A stretch of 64,000 nt of DNA from Tabrizicola thermarum. GTDB taxonomy: Bacteria; Pseudomonadota; Alphaproteobacteria; Rhodobacterales; Rhodobacteraceae. The stretch is taken from contig NZ_QMJY01000077.1 of NCBI RefSeq assembly GCF_003574395.1, forward strand, positions 1 to 64,000. Direction: 5' to 3'. Made by a program: the position numbers and the translations under genes. The notes below the pieces were generated by a model. It made no database searches, was not told the origin of the DNA, and was given only the letters and a program-made list of their open reading frames with translations. Below are positions 8,995 through 18,958 of this stretch, in pieces; the stretch's first letter is position 1; every line of letters begins with the position of its first letter.

Positions 8995-9642
8995 CTAGAC
9001 CTTCGTCTTGCGCGCGAACAGCTTGCGGAACCGGGCCCGGTTGGTCTCGATGAACAGGTCGAACGGCGCCCCCAGCCGCCCGGCCCGGTCCAGCATGTAG
9101 ACCACACCCGCCAGGGATGCCAGCACCGCGCCCAGCGTGTTGACGATCAGATCGCCCATCGTGTCGGGCAGCCCCGACTTCATCATGTTGAAGCCGAACA
9201 GCGTGTCCATCGCATATTCGAAGATTTCCCACAGCACGCCCACGGTCATCGCCAGGCAGAAGGACAGCACCCCCAGCGCCCAAGGCGGGGCGGCATAGCG
9301 GTCGCCTTCGAACAGCATGAAGACCAGAAGGAACCCCAGGATCCCGAACCCCATGGCCGAGCCGAAATGCAGCACCAGGTCCCACCACCAGAACCGGTCG
9401 TAGAAGTCGTAGACCTCGCCCAGATACAGCGTCGCCAAGACGAAAAGCGCGATGGCGGCCAGGAAACTTGGCGGCAGGCGCAGGCCGACCCGGCTGGCCA
9501 GCTTGCCCGGCAGCACCGTCAGCACCAGCGCCGCGAGCGTGATGAAAACCGCCGGAAGCACGCCATTCCAGGCCGCCACGACCGCCTCGACCGCCAGCAG
9601 CAGCCGGATGCCGGTCAGGACGATGGTCGATGGCGCGGGCAC
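8995..9642 (-). CDS. Multi-pass membrane protein, DUF2238/YjdF-like
   Basis: A 215-residue integral membrane protein with about six hydrophobic segments. The motifs FYDRFWWWDLVLHFGSAMG and GVLWEIFEYAMD (charged residues inside membrane segments) resemble the DUF2238/YjdF family. Function unknown. It is divergent from the adjacent EEP-nuclease gene, with 41 bases between the two start codons. The 139 bases downstream, to the phosphatase gene, hold nothing recognisable. Confidence 0.75.
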   Translation of the reverse strand: MPAPSTIVLTGIRLLLAVEAVVAAWNGVLPAVFITLAALVLTVLPGKLASRVGLRLPPSFLAAIALFVLATLYLGEVYDFYDRFWWWDLVLHFGSAMGFGILGFLLVFMLFEGDRYAAPPWALGVLSFCLAMTVGVLWEIFEYAMDTLFGFNMMKSGLPDTMGDLIVNTLGAVLASLAGVVYMLDRAGRLGAPFDLFIETNRARFRKLFARKTKV

Positions 9643-9683
9643 TGCCTTCTCCTTCCGTGGCTCTCGTGGCCTATATTGGGGAC

Positions 9684-10388
9684 ATGACCGCCAAGTCCAA
9701 GCCCAGCCTGCGCCTCGCCTCCTGGAACATCCACAAGGCGGTGGGAACCGACCGTCGCCGCGATGCCGACCGGGTGCTGGCCGGCATCGCGGCGTTGCAG
9801 GCCGATGTCGTCGCGCTGCAAGAGGCCGACTTCCGGCTTGGCGACCGCCCCTCGGCCCTGCCGCGCGACCGCATCGCCGAGGTGACGGGCCTCGTCCCCC
9901 TGCCGATCGGTCGCAATGCCGTCAGCCTGGGCTGGCATGGCAATGCGCTTCTGGCGCGGCCGGGCATAAGGCTTTGCGGTCTTGACCATCTGGACCTGCC
10001 GGGGCACGAGCCGCGCGGCGCGGTGATCGTCGATCTCGACACGCCCCTGCCGCTGCGCGTGGTCGCGGTGCATCTGGGGCTGCTGCGTGCGGCGCGGCGG
10101 CGACAGCTCGATGCGATCAAGGCTGCGTTGCAACGCCATCCGGCGCGGCCCACGGTGATCCTGGGTGATTTCAACGAACATTCCCGCCGCGTCGGGCTGG
10201 GACGAATCGCGCAGCCCTTCGCGATCCTGCCCACCGGCCCGACCTTCCCCGCGCGCCGGCCCTTCCTGCCGCTGGACCGGATCGCGCATTCGCACGACCT
10301 GGACCTCACCCCGCTCGACCTGCCGTCGACCCCCGGCCCGCAGCCCTCGGACCACCTGCCGCTGCTGGCCGAGCTGCGCTGGCGCTGA
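9684..10388 (+). CDS. Endonuclease/exonuclease/phosphatase family protein
   Basis: A 234-residue EEP-fold metallohydrolase. The Mg-site motifs are SWNIHKAVG near the N-terminus, VALQEAD (catalytic Glu), GDFNEH and the C-terminal SDHLPLLAEL. Such proteins act on nucleic acids, phospholipids or phosphoesters, and the substrate cannot be assigned. I chose the ATG at 9684 because the longer in-frame start would overlap the divergent membrane-protein gene. A TATATT sequence at 9672-9677 is too close to the ATG to be the -10 of a normal leader, so expression may be leaderless or driven from further upstream. Confidence 0.85.
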   Translation: MTAKSKPSLRLASWNIHKAVGTDRRRDADRVLAGIAALQADVVALQEADFRLGDRPSALPRDRIAEVTGLVPLPIGRNAVSLGWHGNALLARPGIRLCGLDHLDLPGHEPRGAVIVDLDTPLPLRVVAVHLGLLRAARRRQLDAIKAALQRHPARPTVILGDFNEHSRRVGLGRIAQPFAILPTGPTFPARRPFLPLDRIAHSHDLDLTPLDLPSTPGPQPSDHLPLLAELRWR

Positions 10389-10574
10389 CGGGCACTCCCG
10401 GCCACGCGATGGCAGCGGCTGGCCCTTCCAGCAGGACGTCCCTGCGGCTTCGGGCGCGCGAAGCCCCCTTGCGGCAGCCGTCACGGGCCGCGATCAGAAG
10501 TTAAGAATTTCCGAAGGCCCGCAGCCAAAAGATTGATTTAAAAGGATCCGGAAGCCTGCCCACGCGTGGACCGA

Positions 10575-12275
10575 TCAGGGGATGATCTCGAAGCGGTCCA
10601 CATCGACCAGCCCCATGTCGGTGATCTTCAGATGCGGGATCACCGGCAGGGCGAGGAAGGCCAGTTGCAGGAACGGCTCCTCCAGCACCACCCCCAGCGA
10701 GGTCGCTGCGGCGCGCAGCCGGACGAGGTCCTCCCGCACCTCCTCGAAGGATTTCAGGCTCATCAACCCCGCGACGGGCAGGGCAAGTTCGGCCAGCACC
10801 CGCCCCCCCTCGACGACGACGAACCCGCCCTCGATCTCCACCAGCCGGTTCGCCGCGATCGCCATGTCCGCGTAGTCCGCCCCCACCACCGCGATGTTGT
10901 GATGGTCGTGGCAGACCGTCGATCCGATGGCCCCGCGGCGCAAGCCGAAGCCCTTGACGAACCCCGTCGCCCGGTTGCCGTTGACCCCGTGCCGCTCGAT
11001 CACCGCGATCTTCACCAGGTCGCGGGCAAGGTCCGGCCGCTTGTCCCCGTCCTGGGGCGCGATGTCGAAGGTCAGATGTTCGGTGATGATCTTGCCCGGC
11101 AGGATGCCGATCACCGGGGTCTCGACCCGGTTGCCCCCGGTGCGGAAGTGCCCCGCCTCGATCCGCGCCGATGTCACCGAGCCCCGCGCCACCGGCTCGG
11201 TTGCCCCCCGCGCCGCAAAGGCGGCATCATCCGCCACCACGCCCCCCGCCAGAACCAGGCTCGCATGGCAGCCCTCAAGACTGTCCACCACCACGATATC
11301 CGCCCGCTTGCCCGGCGCGATAAGACCGCGGTCCTTCAGCCCGAAGGCCTCGGCCGCCGAGAGGCTTGCGACCCGGTAGACCGCCAGCGGCGGCGCGCCG
11401 AGGCTGATCGCGGTGCGGATCATGTAGTCCAGATGCCCATGCTCGCCGATGTCCAGCGGGTTCCGGTCGTCGGTGCAGAAGGCAAGATAGGGCGCGAAGC
11501 GTTCGGTCAGCAGCCCGGCCAGCGCGTGCAGGTCCTTCGAGACCGACCCTTCCCGGATCAGCACCCGCATTCCCTTGCGCAGCTTTTCCAGCCCCTCGTC
11601 GTAGGAGGTCGCCTCATGTTCCGTCCGAATGCCCGCGCTGATATAGCCGTTCAGGTCATTGCCCCGCAAAAGCGGCGCGTGCCCGTCGATGTGGCGGCCC
11701 TGGAAGGCCTGGAGCTTCTCCATGCAGCCCGGGTCTTGCATCAGCACGCCGGGGTAGTTCATGAACTCGGCCAGACCGATCACCTTGGGGTGGTCCATCA
11801 ATGGCACGAGGTCCGCAGCCGAAAGCCGCGCGCCGGTCGTCTCCATATGGGTCGAGGGCACGCAGGACGACAGCTGCACCCGCAGGTCCATCACCAGCTG
11901 AGACGCCGCATCAAGGAAATACCGGATGCCCTTCACGCCGCAGACATTCGCGATCTCGTGCGGGTCGCAGATCGCCGTGGTCACGCCGCGGGGGGTGACG
12001 CAGCGGTCGAATTCGTGCGGGGTGACGAGCGAGCTTTCCACATGCAGGTGCGTATCGATGAACCCCGGCACCAGCACGCGGCCCGAGACGTCGATCTCGC
12101 GCCTGCCGGAATAGGCTCCGAAGACCCCCACGATGGTGTCGCCGCAGATCGCCACGTCGGTTTCCACCAGATCGCCGGTCATCAGGTCGAAGACCCGCCC
12201 GCCCTTGAGCACCAGATCGGCGGGCGCCAGACCCCGGCCCTGTTCAATTCTGTCTGACAGCGGTGCTTTCGGCAT
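10575..12275 (-). CDS. ade: Adenine deaminase
   Basis: A 566-residue amidohydrolase that converts adenine to hypoxanthine and ammonia for purine salvage. Metal ligands are seen in DTHLHVESS (HxH motif) and [11 protein letters not shown], with the C-terminal domain motif [11 protein letters not shown]. Length fits the Ade family (about 560-590). The ATG at 12275 (MPKAPLSD) is the first good start. It is divergent from an EamA exporter with 75 bases between start codons. The 186 bases downstream of the stop hold only a short AT-richer patch near 10500-10550. Confidence 0.95.
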   Translation of the reverse strand: MPKAPLSDRIEQGRGLAPADLVLKGGRVFDLMTGDLVETDVAICGDTIVGVFGAYSGRREIDVSGRVLVPGFIDTHLHVESSLVTPHEFDRCVTPRGVTTAICDPHEIANVCGVKGIRYFLDAASQLVMDLRVQLSSCVPSTHMETTGARLSAADLVPLMDHPKVIGLAEFMNYPGVLMQDPGCMEKLQAFQGRHIDGHAPLLRGNDLNGYISAGIRTEHEATSYDEGLEKLRKGMRVLIREGSVSKDLHALAGLLTERFAPYLAFCTDDRNPLDIGEHGHLDYMIRTAISLGAPPLAVYRVASLSAAEAFGLKDRGLIAPGKRADIVVVDSLEGCHASLVLAGGVVADDAAFAARGATEPVARGSVTSARIEAGHFRTGGNRVETPVIGILPGKIITEHLTFDIAPQDGDKRPDLARDLVKIAVIERHGVNGNRATGFVKGFGLRRGAIGSTVCHDHHNIAVVGADYADMAIAANRLVEIEGGFVVVEGGRVLAELALPVAGLMSLKSFEEVREDLVRLRAAATSLGVVLEEPFLQLAFLALPVIPHLKITDMGLVDVDRFEIIP

Positions 12276-12350
12276 GGCATTCTCCTTCCCGATCAGGGAA
12301 CCTGAAAGCGATTGCGGCGTAAAGAGGCCGCGACCCTGACGGAACGACCC

Positions 12351-13283
12351 ATGCGCCCCCCCATGCGCCCCCTGCGCGGCATTGCCCTGAAACTGGCCTC
12401 GGTGATGGTGTTCATCGTCATGGCCTCGCTCATCAAGTCCACCACAAGCCATGTGCCCGCCGGGCAGGCGGTGTTCTTCCGGTCGTTCTTTGCGATACCC
12501 GTCATCATGGCCTGGCTCGCCTGGCGGCACGAGTTGCGGACCGGCCTGAAGACCGTGCAGCCGCTGGGCCATGTCTGGCGCGGCGTGGTGGGCACACTGG
12601 CGATGGGCCTCGGCTTTGCGGGGCTGGGCTATCTGCCCCTGCCGGAGGTCACCGCCATCGGCTATGCCGCGCCGCTGCTGACCGTGATCTTCGCCGCGAT
12701 GTTCCTGGGCGAGGAAGTGCGGGCCTTCCGCATCTCGGCGGTGATCCTGGGGATGGTGGGCGTCCTGATCGTGCTGGCCCCGCGCCTGTCCATCGACCCG
12801 GGGTCTGCGGGCGTGGCCGAGGCGCTTGGCGCGATGCTGGTCCTGGGCGGGGCGGTCTTTGCGGCCCTGGCGCAGGTCTTCGTGCGCAAGCTGGTGATGA
12901 CCGAGCAGACCTCGGCCATCGTCTTCTGGTTCTCGGTCACTGCGGCGGTCCTGTCGCTGGTCACGCTGCCGTTCGGCTGGGTCTGGCCCACCCCGCGCGA
13001 GGCGGCGATCCTGGTCGGCGCGGGGCTTCTGGGGGGGCTGGGGCAGATCCTGCTCACCTCCAGCTACCGAGAGGCGGATGCGTCGCTGGTGGCGCCTTTC
13101 GACTATGCCTCGATGATCTTTGCGCTGGGGATCGGCTATTTCGTCTTTGCCGAGGTGCCGACCTGGCCGATGCTGGGCGGGGCCGTGCTGATCGTGACGG
13201 CGGGCATCCTCATCATCTGGCGCGAACGCAAGCTGGGTCTGGAGCGGGCGCGGCAGCGCAAGGCGATGACGCCGCAGGGCTAG
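12351..13283 (+). CDS. DMT-superfamily transporter (EamA)
   Basis: A 310-residue inner-membrane protein with about ten hydrophobic segments arranged as two EamA repeats, the usual drug/metabolite transporter layout. It begins [14 protein letters not shown]; the ATG at 12363 is an alternative. Substrate unknown. Divergence from adenine deaminase might hint at purine or nucleobase export, but that is speculation from position only. The C-terminus ends in a short basic cytoplasmic tail. Confidence 0.88.
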   Translation: MRPPMRPLRGIALKLASVMVFIVMASLIKSTTSHVPAGQAVFFRSFFAIPVIMAWLAWRHELRTGLKTVQPLGHVWRGVVGTLAMGLGFAGLGYLPLPEVTAIGYAAPLLTVIFAAMFLGEEVRAFRISAVILGMVGVLIVLAPRLSIDPGSAGVAEALGAMLVLGGAVFAALAQVFVRKLVMTEQTSAIVFWFSVTAAVLSLVTLPFGWVWPTPREAAILVGAGLLGGLGQILLTSSYREADASLVAPFDYASMIFALGIGYFVFAEVPTWPMLGGAVLIVTAGILIIWRERKLGLERARQRKAMTPQG

Positions 13284-13305
13284 TCTCCTCGTTCGCCTTC
13301 GTCTC

Positions 13306-13351
13306 CTCGTCGGTGCTCCCCCGCGAGGAGGAGCCGAAGGAGCACGACGAG
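13306..13351. repeat. Intergenic imperfect inverted repeat (copy 1)
   Basis: CTCGTC-G-GTGCTCC (13306-13319) pairs with GGAGCAC-GACGAG (13339-13351), with a one-base bulge. The segment 13324-13351 matches 32171-32198 at 20 of 28 positions by eye, including both ends, so the two are probably members of one intergenic repeat family. It follows the EamA gene. Confidence 0.45.
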
Positions 13352-13564
13352 CCATCACAGGCACAACCGGTCCACCACACGGAGGCCCATCGCCTGCACC
13401 GTGACGTCGCGATCAAGGCCCATCGGTCAACCCTCGTTTCCCCTTGGGCACAGTCTGCGGCGGCAAGTCCGGGCTGGCGGGCCGGGCGGATTTGACCCGT
13501 GCAATCGGGGGGCGGGAGGCATAGAGTTGGACAGGGCCGCACCGGCCGAAAGGGAGAATGCGTC

Positions 13565-13690
13565 ATGGCCAAGGGCATGAACAAGCGCAAGGAAGTGAAG
13601 AAGCCGAAGAAAGAGGCAGCCAAGGCCCCGGTTCAAGTGTCGTCGACCAACGCGAAGGTCACGATCTCAGCGGGCAAGCCGAAGGATTAG
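13565..13690 (+). CDS. Small basic protein of unknown function
   Basis: A 41-residue lysine-rich protein starting MAKGMNKRKEVKKPKKEAAK. The AGGGAG ribosome site lies 8-10 bases upstream of the ATG. Similar tiny KxVKKPKKE proteins occur widely in proteobacteria without known function; nucleic-acid or ribosome association is only a guess from the charge. Its TAG stop overlaps the TAA stop of the convergent DoxX-like gene by 4 bases. The 281 bases before it hold an inverted repeat at 13306 and no other gene. Confidence 0.7.
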   Translation: MAKGMNKRKEVKKPKKEAAKAPVQVSSTNAKVTISAGKPKD

Positions 13691-14022
13691 GCGGGTCTGT
13701 GCGCGGCAGCCAGCACCAGAAGGCCGCCCGCAATTGCCCAGTTCTTGACGAAGATGGACATCTGCCAGCCGTCCTGTGGCTGGAAATGGAAGACGCTGGT
13801 CAGCGCGCAGTAGCCCGCAGCGACGATCGCCGCCTGTCGCACCGTCGGCGGCCACAGGAGACCGATGGCCAGGAGCGCGTTCAACCCGAGTGCGGGCCAG
13901 ACCAGCCAGACGGGCGCGCCGAGCCCTGCCAGCAGGCCCTGAGCGGCGCCCGGGTCCAGGGTCTTCTGCACGGCTCCGGCAGCGAACAGGGCTGCCAGCA
14001 GGATACGTCCGGTCAGGTCCAT
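13687..14022 (-). CDS. DoxX-like small membrane protein
   Basis: A 111-residue protein with about four hydrophobic segments (LLAALFAAGAVQK, VWPALGLNALLAIG, QAAIVAAGYCALTSVF, WAIAGGLLVLAA), matching DoxX-like membrane proteins. The FVKNWAIAGGLL end is characteristic. Function unknown. The ATG at 14022 leaves a normal-length protein; a longer frame to 14085 has no better start. Its stop codon overlaps that of the convergent 41-residue gene. Confidence 0.75.
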   Translation of the reverse strand: MDLTGRILLAALFAAGAVQKTLDPGAAQGLLAGLGAPVWLVWPALGLNALLAIGLLWPPTVRQAAIVAAGYCALTSVFHFQPQDGWQMSIFVKNWAIAGGLLVLAAAHRPA

Positions 14023-14109
14023 GTCTGCCTCCGTGATGCGGAAGCTACGCGGCAGCGGGGCGAAAGTTGCGGCGGCACCAGGCAAGGGGGGCGATCCGCC
14101 GAGGCGACC

Positions 14110-14571
14110 TCAGAACACCTCTTTCACCGCCTCCATGGCCACATAGGTCGAGGTCGAGGCGACATGCGGCAGGGCAGAGATCACCTCGCCCAGCACGCGG
14201 CGGTAGGACTGGATGTCGGCGGTGCGGACCTTGAGCAGGTAGTCGAAGCTTGAGGCCATCATGTGGCACTGTTCCACTTCGGGCACCGTCAGCACCGCCC
14301 GGTTGAAGGCGGTCAGCGCCGCCTCGCGCGTGTCCGACAGGCGCACTTCGACGAAGGCGACATGCGCCTGGCCCATCCTGATCGGGTCGAGGATCGCGCG
14401 GTATCCGGTTATGATCCCGATCTCCTCCAGCCGCTTCATCCGCGCCTGGGTGGGGGATTTCGACAGACCGATCCGGCGGGCAAGTTCCACGGCGGAGATG
14501 CGGCCTTCGGTTTGCAGGACCCGCAGGATGGCAAGGTCGAAACGGTCAAGGTCGCTGCGGTCGTTTGGCAT
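14110..14571 (-). CDS. putR: Lrp/AsnC-family regulator, likely PutR
   Basis: A 153-residue Lrp/AsnC regulator: an N-terminal winged helix-turn-helix (about 10-55, with ISAVELARRIGLSKSPTQARMK) followed by the RAM ligand-binding domain. It is transcribed divergently from putA, with 105 bases between the start codons. In R. capsulatus and Agrobacterium this arrangement belongs to PutR, the proline-dependent activator of putA, so the assignment rests on family plus position. Confidence 0.85.
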   Translation of the reverse strand: MPNDRSDLDRFDLAILRVLQTEGRISAVELARRIGLSKSPTQARMKRLEEIGIITGYRAILDPIRMGQAHVAFVEVRLSDTREAALTAFNRAVLTVPEVEQCHMMASSFDYLLKVRTADIQSYRRVLGEVISALPHVASTSTYVAMEAVKEVF

Positions 14572-14623
14572 GGGGTTTCTGCTGATTTCTCCGAGTCCGG
14601 CCCGCATATAGCATGATCTTCAG

Positions 14624-14643
14624 GAAAACAGCCTGCCGTTTTC
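14624..14643. promoter_or_regulatory. Inverted repeat in the putR-putA intergenic region
   Basis: GAAAAC and GTTTTC arms with an 8-base spacer lie 33 bases before the putA ATG, in the only shared regulatory space of putR and putA. It is a candidate PutR binding site by position and symmetry alone; AsnC-type sites are degenerate. Confidence 0.35.
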
Positions 14644-14676
14644 GCGTTATGCTGGGCGGAAAGAAGGGTGTCTGCG

Positions 14677-17600
14677 ATGAAAGATCAAACCGCTCCTGCT
14701 GCCTGGTCCGTCATCACGACGGGCGCACTGACCGACGAGACCGCGCTGGTCCAGCGCCTTGCGGCCGAGGCCGCGCTGGACGCGCCCGCCCGCGCCGCCA
14801 TCGTGGCGCAGGGGGCCGACCTGGTGCGGCGCATAAGGTCCAGCGCCCGGCCCGGGCTGATGGAGGTCTTCCTTGCCGAATACGGCCTGTCCACCGACGA
14901 AGGCATCGCGCTGATGTGTCTGGCCGAGGCGCTGTTGCGGGTGCCGGATGCCGAGACGATGGATGCGCTGATCGAGGACAAGATCGCCCCCAGCGACTGG
15001 GGCCGGCATCTGGGGAAATCGGCCTCCAGCCTGGTCAATGCCTCGACCTGGGCCTTGATGCTGACCGGCAAGGTGCTGGACGACCGCGAGGGCGGCATCG
15101 CGGGTGCCCTGCGCGGCGCGGTGCGGCGGCTGGGCGAGCCGGTGATCCGCACTGCCGTCTCCCGCGCGATGCGGGAGATGGGCCGCAACTTCGTGCTGGG
15201 CGAGACCATCGACACGGCCATGGACCGGGCCGAAGAGATGGAGGCGAAGGGCTATACCTACAGCTACGACATGCTGGGCGAGGCGGCCCGGACCGAGGCC
15301 GATGCGCGGCGGTATCACCTGTCGTATTCCCGCGCGATCACGGCGATTGCCCGGGCGGCCAAGGGCAACGACATCCGCACCAATCCCGGCATCTCGGTCA
15401 AGCTCTCGGCGCTGCATCCGCGCTATGAGGTCGCCAAACGCGCGCGGGTGATGGAGGAACTGGTCCCCCGCGTCCGCGCTCTGGCCTCGCTGGCGAAGGC
15501 GGCGGGGCTGGGCTTCAACATCGACGCCGAGGAGGCCGACCGGCTGGCCCTGTCGCTGGAGGTGATCGAGGCCACCCTTTCGGACCCTGCGCTGAAGGGC
15601 TGGGACGGGTTCGGCGTGGTGGTGCAGGCCTACGGGCGCCGCGCGGGGGCGGTGATCGACTGGCTGCACGCGCTGGCGGTGAAGCTGGACCGGCGGATCA
15701 TGGTCCGGCTGGTCAAGGGCGCCTATTGGGATGCCGAGGTGAAACGGGCGCAGGTCCTGGGGCTGGAGAGCTTCCCCGTCTTCACCCGCAAACAGTCGAC
15801 CGATGTGTCCTACATCGCCAATGCGCGGAAACTGCTGTCGCTGACCGATCGCATCTATCCGCAGTTCGCCACCCACAATGCCCATACCGTTGCTGCCGTC
15901 CTGCATATCGCGGACGAACTGGGCCTGACGCCGATGGACTACGAATTCCAGCGTCTGCACGGGATGGGCGAGCGGCTGCATGACATCGTGCTGACCGACC
16001 ACGGCACGCGCTGCCGCATCTATGCGCCGGTGGGCGCGCACCGGGACCTGCTGGCCTATCTCGTCCGGCGTCTGCTGGAGAACGGCGCGAATTCCAGCTT
16101 CGTCAACCAGATCGTCGATGAGGAGGTCCCGCCGGAAACCGTCGTCGCCTGCCCGCTGACGGCGGTGGAGGGTCTGGCGACCATTCCCAGCCCGGCGCTG
16201 AAGACCGGTCCGGCGCTGTTCGGGGCGCGGAAGAACTCGCGCGGTTGGGACCTGACCGATGCCGCCGATCTTGAAGCGATCGAGAAGGCCCGCGCTCCCT
16301 TTGCCGAGGCCCGCATCGACGCCGCCCCGCGTCTGGCCGGTCGGGTCGTGGGCGGCGCGCAGCTTGCGGTGCTGAACCCCGCAACCGGCGCGCTGGTCGG
16401 CCATGTCACCACCGCAGGCCTGCCGGATGTGGACACGGCCCTGCGCCTTGCCGAGCCCTGGGCCGCCGCCGCGCCGGAACGCGGCACTGTCCTCAACCGC
16501 GCCGCCGACCGTATGGAGGCCGATTTCGGCCGTATCTTCGCGCTTCTGGCGCGGGAGGCGGGCAAGACGCTGGCCGATGCGGTATCCGAACTGCGCGAGG
16601 CGGTGGATTTCCTGCGCTACTATGCCATCCAGACCGCCCAGCCGCACCCCGCCCGAGGCGTCTTTGCCTGCATCAGCCCCTGGAACTTCCCGCTGGCCAT
16701 CTTCTGCGGCCAGATCGGCGCGGCGCTGGCCGCCGGGAATGCCGTCATTGCCAAACCCGCCGAACAGACCCCGCTGATCGCCGCCGTGGCCGTCGACCAC
16801 CTGCTAGCCGCCGGAGTGCCTCCGACCGCGCTGCAACTTCTTCCCGGCGACGGCGCCATCGGAGCGGCGCTGACCCGCGATCCGCGGGTGAACGGGGTTG
16901 CCTTCACCGGCTCGACCGAAACCGCGCAGGCGATCCGCCGCGCCATGGCCGACCATCTTGACCCCACCGCCCCGCTGATCGCCGAAACCGGGGGCCTGAA
17001 CGCGATGCTGGTCGATTCCACGGCGCTGCCCGAACAGGCGGTGCGGGACATCATCGCCTCTGCCTTCCAGTCGGCCGGGCAGCGGTGTTCGGCGCTGCGC
17101 TGTCTTTATGTGCAAGAGGACGTGGCCGAAACCGTGTCCGAAATGCTCTTCGGCGCTATGGAGGAGCTGTCGCTGGGCGATCCCTGGGCCCTGTCCACCG
17201 ACATCGGTCCGGTGATCGACGCCGAGGCGCAGGCGGGCATCCGCGCCTATGTGGAAGCCGCCCGCGCCGAGGGTCGGGTGCTGAAAGAGCTGAAGGCACC
17301 GGGGCAGGGGACCTTCGTTGCCCCCACCGTCCTGTCCGTCACAGGGATCCAGGACATGCCGAGGGAAATCTTCGGCCCGGTCCTGCACATCGCCACCTTC
17401 AAGGCCCATGACATCGACCGGGTCATCGCCGCGATCAATGCCACCGGCTACGGCCTGACCTTCGGCCTGCACTCCCGCATCGACGACCGGGTGCAGCACA
17501 TCGTGGACGGGCTGCATGTCGGCAACACCTACGTCAACCGCAACCAGATCGGCGCGGTGGTGGGCTCGCAGCCCTTCGGGGGAGAGGGGCTGTCGGGAAC

Positions 17601-18126
17601 CGGCCCCAAGGCGGGCGGGCCGCATTATCTGGCGCGGTTCACGGTCGCGCCAGTGCCCGAGGCCTTGCCGGATCCGGCGGAGACAGCGCCCGACGAGGTC
17701 GCCCGGACCCTGGCAACCCCCCGGCCCGCGATGGCGCCGATCACCGAGGACATGCCCGGTCCGACGGGAGAGTCGAACCGCCTGACGCTGATCCCGCGTG
17801 CACCGCTTCTGTGCCTTGGCCCCGGCCGCGCGACCGCCCTGCAACAGGCCGAAGCGATCCGCAGGCTGGGCGGCCATGCGGTCGAAGCGCCGGGCCTGCC
17901 TTGCGAGGCGCTGGTCACGCTGCAAGGCTTTTCCGGCGCGCTGTGGTGGGGTGGGCCCGACACCGGACGGCCCTATGCCCAGGCGCTTGCCCGGCGCAAG
18001 GGGCCGATCCTGCCGCTGATCGCGATGCCGGACGCAGGCCATGTCCACCTGGAGCGCCACCTCTGCATCGACACCACGGCCTCGGGCGGCAATGCCCAGC
18101 TTCTGGCCGCCGTCGCCGATGCTTGA
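14677..18126 (+). CDS. putA: Bifunctional proline dehydrogenase / P5C dehydrogenase
   Basis: A 1149-residue enzyme that oxidises proline to glutamate in two steps. The N-terminal half carries the FAD-dependent proline dehydrogenase barrel (TYSYDMLGEAARTEADA near 190-210, VKGAYWD near 350). The C-terminal half is an aldehyde dehydrogenase with CISPWNFPLAIF, GSTETA, and the catalytic C804 in SAGQRCSALR. A short C-terminal domain follows. It lacks an obvious N-terminal ribbon-helix-helix DNA-binding domain, so transcription is likely controlled by the divergent putR. The ATG at 14677 has AAGAAGGG upstream; an in-frame GTG nine bases earlier is less well placed. Confidence 0.96.
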   Translation: MKDQTAPAAWSVITTGALTDETALVQRLAAEAALDAPARAAIVAQGADLVRRIRSSARPGLMEVFLAEYGLSTDEGIALMCLAEALLRVPDAETMDALIEDKIAPSDWGRHLGKSASSLVNASTWALMLTGKVLDDREGGIAGALRGAVRRLGEPVIRTAVSRAMREMGRNFVLGETIDTAMDRAEEMEAKGYTYSYDMLGEAARTEADARRYHLSYSRAITAIARAAKGNDIRTNPGISVKLSALHPRYEVAKRARVMEELVPRVRALASLAKAAGLGFNIDAEEADRLALSLEVIEATLSDPALKGWDGFGVVVQAYGRRAGAVIDWLHALAVKLDRRIMVRLVKGAYWDAEVKRAQVLGLESFPVFTRKQSTDVSYIANARKLLSLTDRIYPQFATHNAHTVAAVLHIADELGLTPMDYEFQRLHGMGERLHDIVLTDHGTRCRIYAPVGAHRDLLAYLVRRLLENGANSSFVNQIVDEEVPPETVVACPLTAVEGLATIPSPALKTGPALFGARKNSRGWDLTDAADLEAIEKARAPFAEARIDAAPRLAGRVVGGAQLAVLNPATGALVGHVTTAGLPDVDTALRLAEPWAAAAPERGTVLNRAADRMEADFGRIFALLAREAGKTLADAVSELREAVDFLRYYAIQTAQPHPARGVFACISPWNFPLAIFCGQIGAALAAGNAVIAKPAEQTPLIAAVAVDHLLAAGVPPTALQLLPGDGAIGAALTRDPRVNGVAFTGSTETAQAIRRAMADHLDPTAPLIAETGGLNAMLVDSTALPEQAVRDIIASAFQSAGQRCSALRCLYVQEDVAETVSEMLFGAMEELSLGDPWALSTDIGPVIDAEAQAGIRAYVEAARAEGRVLKELKAPGQGTFVAPTVLSVTGIQDMPREIFGPVLHIATFKAHDIDRVIAAINATGYGLTFGLHSRIDDRVQHIVDGLHVGNTYVNRNQIGAVVGSQPFGGEGLSGTGPKAGGPHYLARFTVAPVPEALPDPAETAPDEVARTLATPRPAMAPITEDMPGPTGESNRLTLIPRAPLLCLGPGRATALQQAEAIRRLGGHAVEAPGLPCEALVTLQGFSGALWWGGPDTGRPYAQALARRKGPILPLIAMPDAGHVHLERHLCIDTTASGGNAQLLAAVADA

Positions 18127-18158
18127 CGCTTCCTTGCGGATCGGAAAGGCTGCGCCGC

Positions 18159-18902
18159 ATGTTTCCGATCCGCGACCATAACCCCTCGGGGCGCACGCCC
18201 TTTGTGACCTTCGCGCTGATCGCGAGCAACATTCTGATTTTCCTGGCATATTTCACCTCGCGGTCGGAATGGCAGCTGCAGGAATTCTTCATGACCTGGG
18301 GCCTGGTCCCGGCCCGCGTCCTGTCGGGCGAGGGGCTGGAGACCATCGTCACCTCGATGTTCCTGCATGGCAGCTGGATGCACCTGGCCGGGAACATGCT
18401 GTTTCTCTGGATCTACGGCGACAACCTGGAGGAAGAGATGGGCCATTTCGGCTTTCTGATCTTCTATCTGGCTTGCGGAGTGGTGGCGGGGCTGGCGCAG
18501 GCCTTGCCGGACCCGGGATCCCCGGTGCCGATGGTGGGCGCCTCGGGCGCGATCGCGGGGGTGATGGGTGGCTATCTCCTGCTGTTTCCCAGGGCGAAGG
18601 TCGATGTCCTGTTCATCTTCATCATCTTCTTCCGCATCGTCGCCATTCCTGCCTGGATCGTTCTGGGCCTGTGGCTGGTGATCCAGATCGGCTCGGGCGT
18701 CTCGGTGCCGGGGGATGAGGGCGGGGTCGCCTACTGGGCCCATGTCGGAGGCTTTGTCGCGGGTCTTGTCCTGACGCTGCCCGCCTGGATGCGGCGCGGG
18801 GCACGCCGGTACTGGCAGGCGACCGAAGGCCACCCGCCGCATCCCGAAACCCGGTTTCAGGCATCGCGGTCGAACGTGCCCCTGGTGCGCCGTCGCCGCT
18901 GA
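18159..18902 (+). CDS. Rhomboid-family intramembrane serine protease
   Basis: A 247-residue polytopic membrane protein with about six segments. The catalytic serine is S129 in GASGAIAG and the catalytic histidine H195 in YWAHVGG; the HxxxN motif (H75, N79) that shapes the oxyanion site is also present. It would cleave transmembrane substrates within the membrane; substrate unknown. It starts 32 bases after putA and ends in a basic tail (VRRRR). Confidence 0.92.
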   Translation: MFPIRDHNPSGRTPFVTFALIASNILIFLAYFTSRSEWQLQEFFMTWGLVPARVLSGEGLETIVTSMFLHGSWMHLAGNMLFLWIYGDNLEEEMGHFGFLIFYLACGVVAGLAQALPDPGSPVPMVGASGAIAGVMGGYLLLFPRAKVDVLFIFIIFFRIVAIPAWIVLGLWLVIQIGSGVSVPGDEGGVAYWAHVGGFVAGLVLTLPAWMRRGARRYWQATEGHPPHPETRFQASRSNVPLVRRRR

Positions 18903-18958
18903 GCCCGTTTGACGGCAGGGGCGGTCCGGCGCAGGATTGCGCAGGGAAGGGGGATGCC

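Noticed and set aside
10389-10574. AT-richer patch between the EEP-nuclease and adenine deaminase genes
   Set aside because: No hairpin, promoter pair or coding frame could be supported.
10566-12257. Long plus-strand open frame opposite adenine deaminase
   Set aside because: The minus strand has a full-length enzyme with metal-site motifs; the opposite frame is a composition artefact.
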